Shown here: piece after piece, positions 1-5,389 of the stretch | Layout of the letters: the number at the start of each line of letters is the position of its first letter | Position numbering within the stretch: the first letter of the stretch is position 1 | Assembly: GCA_964528755.1 (NCBI GenBank) | Contig: CAZGWN010000095.1 | Coordinates: 1 to 9,704 of the forward strand | From: Raineyella sp964528755 | Lineage (GTDB): Bacteria > Actinomycetota > Actinomycetes > Propionibacteriales > Propionibacteriaceae | DNA: 9,704 bases | Direction of reading: 5' to 3' | Notes under the pieces: generated by a model | Databases searched by the model: none | Seen by the model: only the letters and a program-made list of their open reading frames with translations | What the model was told of the DNA's origin: nothing | Made by a program: the position numbers and the translations under genes

Positions 1-2
1 CG

Positions 3-698
3 GACTTCGGACTTGCTATGAACCGGTGGACTCACCCAACCCTGACACACAGGGAGACGCCGGAGGGCCGGCCGTTGTCGTGGAAGAAGGATCTCAAGAC
101 CCATGAGCGGCGCAAGAGGGCGGCGGCTCTCTTCGCTCAGGTGACGAACGGGGTCAAGGTCATCTACGTGTGCTCGCACAAGGGCATGAACCGTCCGGAC
201 AGCTACGTCGCAGACACGGAGAGATTCTACAACTACGTGGCCGCGTACACGTTCGAGCGCGTCCTCATGTGTGCTGATGACTGGCCTGGGGCGAGTCAGA
301 GGGTCAACATCAGATTCGGCCAGGTCAAGGGGATTGACGACGAGTTGACCCGCAACTACTTCGAGCTGAAGAGGTACGGCCAGCAGTGGCACGGCCTACC
401 ATGGGGCGCGTTGGCGTCATTGAAGTGGGTGTCTGCAGACCAGTATGAGATGAGCCAGGTCGCGGACGTCTACGCAGGATTCATGAAGGCATCGGTGTGG
501 CCGGATGAGTTCGGTGCAACGGAGGGCGCCTACATTCAAGCGATCTGGCACCAAATACGTCGCGCTCATGGATGCGCGCTGGGGTTCGGGATCAAGGGGA
601 TGCCGGTCCAGGAAGTGTTCACAGGCCAGGATTGGTGGACGTGCCCGTGCAAGACGAGCCGAGGGGCCGCCAAGTGCCCCCGGGGGCCGACCAACTGA
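3..698 (+). CDS. DUF3800 domain protein, 5'-truncated by the window edge
   Basis: The reading frame is open from the first bases of the window. The first ATG (position 18) is probably internal, because the usual DUF3800 N-terminus with its Asp-Glu-Ser-Gly type motif is absent and would lie upstream. Visible family features include a predicted beta strand VKVIYVCSHK, the stretch FYNYVAAYTFERVL that resembles the family's central helix, and the C-terminal hallmark QVADVYAGF (the usual form is lQlADlva). After that comes WPDEFGATEGAYIQAIWHQIRR, which matches the common family ending with 'D-x-(F/H)-G-x-T-E'. The biochemical function of DUF3800 proteins is not established; they are frequent on prophages and islands. 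The C-terminal 25 or so residues carry a Cys pair (WWTCPCK) plus one more Cys. GC is lower than in the rest of the window. Family assignment is fairly firm; function is unknown. Confidence 0.75.
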   Translation, partial: DFGLAMNRWTHPTLTHRETPEGRPLSWKKDLKTHERRKRAAALFAQVTNGVKVIYVCSHKGMNRPDSYVADTERFYNYVAAYTFERVLMCADDWPGASQRVNIRFGQVKGIDDELTRNYFELKRYGQQWHGLPWGALASLKWVSADQYEMSQVADVYAGFMKASVWPDEFGATEGAYIQAIWHQIRRAHGCALGFGIKGMPVQEVFTGQDWWTCPCKTSRGAAKCPRGPTN

Positions 699-808
699 AT
701 GGTTGAGCTGGCAGCAGCTCCAGTCTCCCCGGCGGGCGCCTCACGGCCCCTCTCTATAACTACTATGCACAAGAGCTGGTTCGGGCGCAAGAGGATATTG
801 AGATGCGA

Positions 809-838
809 GGTGGTCGGGATGCCTGAGGTCCCGCCACC
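809..838. other. Stem-loop between the DUF3800 and ImmA-like genes
   Basis: GGTGG-T-CGGGA (809-819) pairs with TCCCGCCACC (829-838), giving a 10-bp stem with one bulged T and a 9-base loop. No T-run follows on either strand, so it is not a standard intrinsic terminator. It sits in the 206-base gap 699-904, where I see no convincing gene. The gap also holds a small AT-rich patch at 755-766 (TATAAC followed by TACTAT) that could be a -10 element, but no matching -35 is evident. The stem-loop could be a weak terminator for the upstream gene or a regulator site. Confidence 0.4.
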
Positions 839-890
839 ACGGGCAGCAGTACCCCGAAGCGTCCAACCCGAGGCTGTCGTACCGCTGTCC

Positions 891-904
891 TAGTCTTCCG
901 CCTC
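891..904 (+). promoter_or_regulatory. Possible -10 element for leaderless transcription of the ImmA-like gene
   Basis: TAGTCT at 891-896 fits the loose TAnnnT -10 pattern and ends 8 bases before the GTG at 905. No Shine-Dalgarno sequence precedes that GTG. This arrangement suits a leaderless mRNA, which is common in actinobacteria. No good -35 is seen, so this is a weak inference. Confidence 0.22.
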
Positions 905-1309
905 GTGGGGGAGCGGGGGTGCTGGAGGGTCGACCGGGCGGTGCTGCCTGCCGGCGTGCAGGCCGTGACGCACTTCGCCCGCCACGTCGTCACCATCGAC
1001 CGGCGGCTGACCAGTGCTGAGAAACGGTCGGCGCTCGCGCACGAGGCCGAGCACATCAGGCGGGGGCCCGTGCCAGACCTTCCCGTGCTGGACGCCCGCG
1101 AGGAATCGATCGTCGAACGGTCCGCCGCCAGGGCGTTGATCGGCGTCCGTGAGCTGGGCGACGCGCTCATGTGGGCACACGGCCCGGCCGAGGCCGCCGA
1201 AGAACTGCAGGTCGACGTTCAGCTCCTCACCGTACGGCTGGAGCATCTCCACCCGGCCGAACGCGCCTACCTTGCCCAGCGGATGGAAGGACGCTGCGAT
1301 GGCTGTTGA
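905..1309 (+). CDS. ImmA/IrrE-family metallo-endopeptidase (short form)
   Basis: The 134-residue product carries the zinc-peptidase signature H46-E47-A-E-H50 in ALAHEAEHIRRG. It is followed by REESIVERSAARALI, where E71 is a likely third zinc ligand, and by a C-terminal helical part (LGDALMWA, AEELQVD, RLEHLHPAERAYL) typical of the small peptidases in actinobacterial prophages and islands. In ICEBs1, ImmA cleaves the repressor ImmR to switch on the element; a similar anti-repressor role is inferred here. The start is uncertain. GTG 905 is the first start codon after the upstream in-frame stop at 824-826 but has no ribosome binding site. GTG 941 has GGAGGG at 924-929, 11 bases upstream, but would shorten an already short N-terminus. 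Family members usually have more residues before the LPxGV segment, so N-terminal truncation is possible. The 3' end overlaps the integrase gene by 11 bases. No HTH repressor gene is seen beside it. Confidence 0.75.
   Translation: MGERGCWRVDRAVLPAGVQAVTHFARHVVTIDRRLTSAEKRSALAHEAEHIRRGPVPDLPVLDAREESIVERSAARALIGVRELGDALMWAHGPAEAAEELQVDVQLLTVRLEHLHPAERAYLAQRMEGRCDGC
1285..1290 (+). promoter_or_regulatory. Ribosome binding site that fixes the integrase start
   Basis: GGAAGG lies 8 bases before ATG 1299, inside the end of the ImmA-like gene. The integrase frame is also open upstream to another ATG at 1149, but that start lies within the peptidase gene and would add about 50 residues of out-of-frame composition. 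Confidence 0.6.
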
Positions 1310-2384
1310 GGACACCTGGCTGCTCGCCGACGGCGTCACACCGTCGAAACGATACGGCCGAGGAAGACGGTGGCGCGTCCGCTGGACTAATGCGGCCGGC
1401 GAGCGCCGGGCGAGGTCGTTCACCCAGAAGAGGCCGGCGGAGCTGTTCTGGCACAAGCGGGTTGTCGAGTCCGACACCGGCGAACCGGATCTGCGGACCG
1501 AGCTGGACATGGGGGAAGCGACCGGCATGTGGCTGGACGGGAAACGCGGCCTGAGCGAGAGGGGGCTGGAGGCGTGTGACCTTGCCGCAAGGACCGTGGA
1601 CCGGTCGTGGGCGGGCACGATGGTCGCCGACGTGACTCCGTCGGACGCGGCCCGCTGGGTCGGGTCCCTGACCGGGTCACCGTCCCGCAAGCACAAGATT
1701 CTCCAGGCGTTCCGCGGAGCTCTCCAGGCGGCGGTGCGTGACGGCTATCTCGAGTCGAACCCGGCTGCCGGCCTGGCCGTGGCGAAGGAAACCCCGCGGG
1801 AGGCGCACTTCCTGACCGTCGCCCAGCTCGCCATCCTCGCCGAAGCCGCCCCGCAGCGGGACCGGCCGATGGTGTGGTTCCTCGGCACGACCGGCGTGCG
1901 GATCGGGGAGGCGTGTGCGCTGAACGTCGGTGACGTCGACCGGGCTCGACGGCGGGCCAGGATCCGCACGTCGAAGAACGGGCAGGCGCGAGACGTGCCC
2001 GTCACCTCCGCCGTGCTGGACATGCTCGACCTCGACCGCCCCGCGGGGGATCCGCTGTTCTGCTCCCCGGGCGGGGCGAGAGTCGACGTGCGCAACTGGC
2101 GGAGGACTGTGTTCGGCGCGGCCCGTTCGGCGGAGGGGCTGCCCGCCGGGCTGGTGCCGCACGATCTGCGCCATACCGCCGCGAGTCTGGCGATCGCGGC
2201 TGGGGCGGACGTGAAGGTGTTGCAGCGGATGCTCGGGCACAAGTCGGCGAAGCTGACGCTCGACCGGTACGGGCACCTGTTCGACCGGTCCCTCGACACG
2301 GTGGCGGACGCTCTCGGCGGGCTTGTCGACCGGTACCGTTTGGGTACCCCCGGCTCGCACGGCGGCCCGGCCGACCCCGCGTGA
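1299..2384 (+). CDS. Tyrosine-type site-specific recombinase (integrase)
   Basis: The 361-residue protein should integrate and excise the element by strand exchange through a 3'-phosphotyrosine intermediate. The whole catalytic set is present: R201 in GTTGVRIGEA, K226 in RTSKNGQ, H288 and R291 in PHDLRH, H314 in MLGHKS, and the nucleophile Y324 in DRYGHLF. The N-terminus (about residues 20-60, WRVRWTNAAGERRARSF) looks like the small arm-type DNA-binding domain of phage integrases. A SAM-like core-binding domain follows (about 70-160, with SPSRKHKILQAFRGALQAAVRDGYLESNPA). The length is normal for phage or ICE integrases. ATG 1299 is chosen because of GGAAGG upstream; it overlaps the peptidase stop, so translation is probably coupled. 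The gene runs towards tRNA-Ala, with 128 bases between its stop and the tRNA 3' end. All catalytic residues being intact suggests it is functional. No excisionase gene is visible. Confidence 0.94.
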   Translation: MAVEDTWLLADGVTPSKRYGRGRRWRVRWTNAAGERRARSFTQKRPAELFWHKRVVESDTGEPDLRTELDMGEATGMWLDGKRGLSERGLEACDLAARTVDRSWAGTMVADVTPSDAARWVGSLTGSPSRKHKILQAFRGALQAAVRDGYLESNPAAGLAVAKETPREAHFLTVAQLAILAEAAPQRDRPMVWFLGTTGVRIGEACALNVGDVDRARRRARIRTSKNGQARDVPVTSAVLDMLDLDRPAGDPLFCSPGGARVDVRNWRRTVFGAARSAEGLPAGLVPHDLRHTAASLAIAAGADVKVLQRMLGHKSAKLTLDRYGHLFDRSLDTVADALGGLVDRYRLGTPGSHGGPADPA

Positions 2385-2413
2385 TTGCTGGGGATGCGGT
2401 ACCGGCCGGTACC
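2332..2413. repeat. Cluster of GGTACC sites with a perfect 16-bp palindrome
   Basis: GGTACC occurs at 2332-2337, 2343-2348, 2398-2403 and 2408-2413. The last two form the perfect palindrome GGTACCGGCCGGTACC (2398-2413), just after the integrase stop. A fifth copy sits at 2600-2605, on the other side of the tRNA. I found only one more by eye in the rest of the window (about 6166). The position at the element end would suit integrase arm sites or an excisionase/host-factor site, but this is inference, and the copy on the chromosomal side weakens it. Confidence 0.5.
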
Positions 2414-2459
2414 CCCGCCACAAACCGCCGCCGGACGTGTTCCGGCCGGTCAGGACAGA

Positions 2460-2506
2460 CAAAAGAACCGCCCCGATCCCGCGCCATCGCGTGGGATCGG
2501 GGCGGT
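2460..2506 (-). terminator. Intrinsic terminator downstream of tRNA-Ala
   Basis: ACCGCCCCGATCCC (2467-2480) pairs perfectly with GGGATCGGGGCGGT (2493-2506), a 14-bp stem that can extend by GCG/CGC around a bulge. Read on the minus strand the hairpin is followed by TTCTTTTGTCTG, the expected T-rich tail. It starts 6 bases past the tRNA CCA end, so it would end the tRNA transcript. On the plus strand no T-run follows, although the hairpin may still slow read-through from the integrase. Whether it came with the element or belongs to the original tRNA gene is open. Confidence 0.85.
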
Positions 2507-2512
2507 GCCCTG

Positions 2513-2557
2513 TGGTGGAGCCAACGGGACTCGAACCCGCAACCCCCTGCTTGCAAA
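2513..2557. other. Probable attachment site core within the tRNA-Ala 3' half
   Basis: The tRNA 3' half (anticodon loop to CCA) faces the integrase gene, the position where att cores of tRNA-integrating elements usually lie. Only this copy is in the window. The partner copy should lie to the left, outside it. The exact bounds cannot be read from one copy and the identity block may extend left into the terminator. Confidence 0.45.
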
Positions 2558-2588
2558 GCAGGTGCGCTACCAATTGCGCCATGGCCCC
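2513..2588 (-). tRNA. tRNA-Ala (anticodon TGC), CCA encoded
   Basis: Read on the minus strand from 2588, all cloverleaf parts are present: acceptor GGGGCCA with TGGCTCC, D-stem GCGC/GCGC around AATTGGTA, anticodon stem CCTGC/GCAGG around loop TTTGCAA (anticodon TGC at 2555-2553), and T-arm GCGGG-TTCGAGT-CCCGT. The G3:U70 wobble pair, the main identity element of alanine tRNAs, is visible, with A73 as discriminator. CCA is encoded at 2515-2513. The gene is intact although an integrase lies next to its 3' end, as expected if the element restores the tRNA 3' part on integration. Confidence 0.98.
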
Positions 2589-2908
2589 GACGTACGAGTG
2601 GTACCCGTACGCATGCCGTCCCACGCTACGCCACGGGGGGCTCCCATCTCAATCCGGCGGGGCCAGCTCAGTCCGGTTCGGCCGCGCCGGCTCGCCATCC
2701 CCGGGACAGCCTCGGTCGTCCACCGTGGCCGGCTCCGCTCGCCCCCGCAGGGGCGCCGGACCTATTCTGACTGTCATGTGGTCTCAGGGTCCGTACGCCG
2801 ATCGCGGGCCGCGGCGACCCCGAAAGCGGTTGTCACCGGGCGATCCGATCGGCCGGGGGCGGAGATTCCGCCGACCCGACCACCGCTGGCAGACACGTGA
2901 GGACGCGC
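2589..2908. other. 320-base gap between tRNA-Ala and the PBP gene
   Basis: I see no gene here. The left part should hold the tRNA promoter and the right part the promoter of the PBP gene. A 6-bp stem with a CGCA tetraloop (CGCCCC 2740-2745, GGGGCG 2750-2755) and a TATTCT that could be a -10 element (2763-2768) are the only structures I can point to. No convincing -35 goes with it. CGTACG occurs at 2591-2596 and 2606-2611, around a GGTACC. Confidence 0.4.
2623..2652 (-). promoter_or_regulatory. Candidate promoter of tRNA-Ala
   Basis: On the minus strand TTGAGA (2652-2647) and TAGCGT (2628-2623) are 18 bases apart and would start transcription about 25-30 bases before the tRNA. The -10 is imperfect and the region is GC-rich, so this is a candidate only. 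Confidence 0.3.
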
Positions 2909-5389
2909 ATGGCTGATTGGACTCCAACCCCCCGCCGGGCCGCGCCCGACGATCGCCGGGCACCGTCCCGGACCACTCGGCGGGAGACCTCGCGTCGCCG
3001 TCCGCGCCGGCCGATCTGGCAGCGGGTCCTGGGCGTCTTCGGGATCCTCGCCCTCGTGCTCGTCATCGCGGGGGGCGGGACCTTCGCGGCGCTGTGGACC
3101 AGGACGGCGATCCCCGACCCCAACGCCGACTTCCAGACCACGACGACGTACCTCTACTACGGGGACGGCAAGTCGGAGCTCGCGGACCTGGCGGTCCAGA
3201 ACCGCACCACCCTGACGTACGAGGAGATGCCGCAGGCGATCAAGGACGCGGCGATCGCCGCGGAGGACCGGACCTTCTGGACCAACCCCGGCATCTCGCC
3301 GCTGGGCATGGTGCGGGCCCTGCTGGCGATCGCCGGTGGCGGCGAGATCCAGGGCGGATCCACGATCACCCAGCAGTACATCAAGCTGATGTACCTGTCG
3401 CCGGAGCGCACGGCCGAGCGGAAGCTCAAGGAAGTCTTCATCGCGATGAAGCTGAGCCGGCAGATCCCCAAGGAACAGATCCTCACCGACTACCTCAACA
3501 CGGTCTACTTCGGCCGCGGGGCCTACGGGGTGCAGGCGGCCGCGCAGGCGTGGTTCGGCAAGGACGCCGCCGATCTCACCGTCGGCGAGTCGGCGCTGCT
3601 GGCCGCGGTCGTGCAGAACCCGGGCATCCTCGACCCCCAGGTCGACCCGGACAACCAGAGCCGCCTCGAGCAGCGCTACCACTACGTCCTGGATGGCATG
3701 TTGGAGGCCGGTTCCATCACCCCGGCCGAGCACGATCAGCAGTCGGCGCAACTGCCGGAACAGCCCGAGGTCAAGACCTCCGCCCGGTACGAGGGGTCGA
3801 AGGGCTTCCTGGTCAACATGGCCGAGCAGGAACTCGCCGAGCTCGGGTTCAGCGACGCGCAGATCAACGGCGGCGGACTGCGGGTCACCACGACCTTCGA
3901 CAAGAAGGCGCAGGCCGCGGCGGCGAAGTCGGCGCAGAAGTACGAGGACGCGGCGGCCGAGGGGCAGGACAACGCACGCAGCGGGATCCATGCGGCGATC
4001 GCCTCGGTCGACACGAGCAGCGGTGAACTCATCGCCGTGTACGGCGGCGACGACTTCGTGAAGAACTCCCGCAACTGGGCCACGACGGCGCGGATGACCG
4101 GGTCGACGTTCAAGACCTTCGGAGTTATCGCCGGCCTGCGCGACGGCTTCACGCTCAAGTCGGTCTTCACCGGCAACACCTTCACCCCCAAGGGGGAGTC
4201 CGAGCCGATCCGCAACGAGTTCCACGAGCAGTACGGGGCCGTGTCGATGTTGAAGGCGACCGCCGACTCGATCAACACCGCCTTCGTCGACATGGTCTCG
4301 CGGATGGAGGACGGACCCGACAAGGTGATGAAGGCCGCCACCGACGCCGGCGCGCCGAAGGCCGGCGGGTGGGACGCGTACAACCGGGTGGTGCTGGGCT
4401 TCGCGGAGGTCAGTCCTGTCGACATGGCGAACGCGTACGCCACGCTGGCCAACGACGGGCAGCGCCACGATGTCCACGTCATCCGCGAGGTCCGTGACGC
4501 CGACGGGAACGTGCTCTACGAGGCCGACAAGAAGGCCGACCAGACCATCGAGTCCGACATCGCGGCCGACACCACCCACGCGCTGACGTCGGTGGTCAAC
4601 GAGGGGACCGGGGCCCGGGCCTCGCAGCTGGGTCGGCCGGTCGCCGGCAAGACCGGAACCGCCGGCGTCGACGACGACATTCGGGCGGCGTGGTTCGTGG
4701 CGTACACCAAGCAGGTCTCCACCGCCGTGATATACGTCGCCGGAAAGGACGGCCAGGGTGACCTGGACAACTACCGGCAGCCGGGGACGAGGACGTTCTT
4801 CGGTGCCGGCTATCCGGCGATGACCTGGCTGGACTACATGGAGGTCGCCACCGACGGCCAGAAGGTCGAGGACTTCGCCCCGCCGGCCTGGGTTCACAAG
4901 GAACGCAAGTACAAGGCGCGGCAGAACCCGCTGCCGGTCACCCGCGCGACCGCCAGTGCGGGCACCGACTCGACCACGGGGTCGGACGGCTCCGGGAAGA
5001 CGACGAAGCCGAAGGCGACCACCGGCTCCGGCGGCGGCACGACGAAGGCCACCACGGCGCCGACGACTGCCCCGACCACGGGTACGGGTGGCGACGGCGG
5101 CGACGGCGGGAACGGCTCCCCCGGCGGCTCCGGTTCCGGCGGGTCGGATTCGGGCGGGTCGGGCTCGGGCGGCGACTCGGGCTCGGGCGGCGACTCGGGT
5201 GGGTCGGACTCCGGCGGCTCGGGCGACACCGGCGGGAGCGGATCCGGCGGTACTGATCCGGGCTCCGGCGGGGATTCGGGATCCGGTTCGGACACAGGAT
5301 CGGGCTCCGGGGACACGGGCGGTGGTTCGGGCTCCGGCGACTCGGGCACCCAGCAGCGCAGCGCCACGAACGGCAGCACCGGTGGCTGA
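2909..5389 (+). CDS. Bifunctional class A penicillin-binding protein (glycosyltransferase/transpeptidase)
   Basis: The 826-residue product polymerises and cross-links peptidoglycan outside the membrane. A basic cytoplasmic N-terminus (about 1-38, Arg-rich) is followed by one membrane segment (about 40-62, VLGVFGILALVLVIAGGG). The GT51 domain has E119-D-R-T-F-W, G149-G-S-T-I-T-Q-Q, RKLKEVFIAMKLSRQ and YLNTVYFGRGAYGVQAAAQAWFGK. The transpeptidase domain has S399-T-F-K402 (nucleophile Ser399), S454-I-N456 and K581-T-G583. A Thr/Lys-rich linker and about 100 residues of Gly/Ser/Asp repeats close the protein, a tail type common in actinobacterial PBPs of the PonA group. ATG 2909 is preferred over GTG 2897 because GAGGA (2899-2903) sits 5 bases before it. 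It overlaps the next gene by 8 bases. The family is certain; orthology to a particular PonA is not. Confidence 0.96.
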   Translation: MADWTPTPRRAAPDDRRAPSRTTRRETSRRRPRRPIWQRVLGVFGILALVLVIAGGGTFAALWTRTAIPDPNADFQTTTTYLYYGDGKSELADLAVQNRTTLTYEEMPQAIKDAAIAAEDRTFWTNPGISPLGMVRALLAIAGGGEIQGGSTITQQYIKLMYLSPERTAERKLKEVFIAMKLSRQIPKEQILTDYLNTVYFGRGAYGVQAAAQAWFGKDAADLTVGESALLAAVVQNPGILDPQVDPDNQSRLEQRYHYVLDGMLEAGSITPAEHDQQSAQLPEQPEVKTSARYEGSKGFLVNMAEQELAELGFSDAQINGGGLRVTTTFDKKAQAAAAKSAQKYEDAAAEGQDNARSGIHAAIASVDTSSGELIAVYGGDDFVKNSRNWATTARMTGSTFKTFGVIAGLRDGFTLKSVFTGNTFTPKGESEPIRNEFHEQYGAVSMLKATADSINTAFVDMVSRMEDGPDKVMKAATDAGAPKAGGWDAYNRVVLGFAEVSPVDMANAYATLANDGQRHDVHVIREVRDADGNVLYEADKKADQTIESDIAADTTHALTSVVNEGTGARASQLGRPVAGKTGTAGVDDDIRAAWFVAYTKQVSTAVIYVAGKDGQGDLDNYRQPGTRTFFGAGYPAMTWLDYMEVATDGQKVEDFAPPAWVHKERKYKARQNPLPVTRATASAGTDSTTGSDGSGKTTKPKATTGSGGGTTKATTAPTTAPTTGTGGDGGDGGNGSPGGSGSGGSDSGGSGSGGDSGSGGDSGGSDSGGSGDTGGSGSGGTDPGSGGDSGSGSDTGSGSGDTGGGSGSGDSGTQQRSATNGSTGG
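5086..5356 (+). repeat. Low-complexity Gly/Ser/Asp repeat coding for the PBP tail
   Basis: Degenerate repeats of GGSGSGGDSGG type form the end of the PBP. At the DNA level GGCTCGGGCGGCGACTCG occurs twice in exact tandem (5162-5179 and 5180-5197). Such GC-rich repeats can change length by slippage and are prone to assembly error. The tail is expected to be disordered and outside the membrane, possibly spanning or touching the wall. Confidence 0.85.

Larger units (their letters stand above)
1..2512. mobile_element. End of an integrated genomic island or prophage remnant (left part outside window)
   Basis: This stretch ends at the 3' end of a tRNA-Ala gene and has a tyrosine integrase as its last gene, pointing at the tRNA. 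An ImmA/IrrE-type peptidase and a DUF3800 gene lie behind it, both common in actinobacterial mobile elements. Seen directly: the gene order, the intact tRNA, and lower GC in the DUF3800 gene (34 of 60 bases at 181-240 against 44 of 60 at 3001-3060 in the PBP gene). Known: tyrosine integrases often use tRNA 3' ends as attachment sites, with int next to the tRNA. Inferred: the exact junction, which could lie anywhere between about 2385 and 2557. No capsid, conjugation or replication gene is visible, so the kind of element is unknown. Confidence 0.65.

Noticed and set aside
699..893. Small plus-strand frame of 64 codons directly after the DUF3800 stop
   Set aside because: No ribosome binding site, no recognisable domain, Pro/Ala/Val composition of non-coding GC-rich DNA, and it spans a stem-loop. 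No HTH or excisionase pattern was found in it.
1149..1298. Longer integrase starting at ATG 1149
   Set aside because: The extra 50 residues lie wholly within the peptidase gene and look like shifted-frame sequence; ATG 1299 has a ribosome binding site and starts just before the arm-binding domain.
4956..5381. Upstream extension of the mannosyltransferase frame over the PBP tail
   Set aside because: The translation is Arg/Ala/Pro-rich repeat in a shifted frame, and the family homology begins after GTG 5382.
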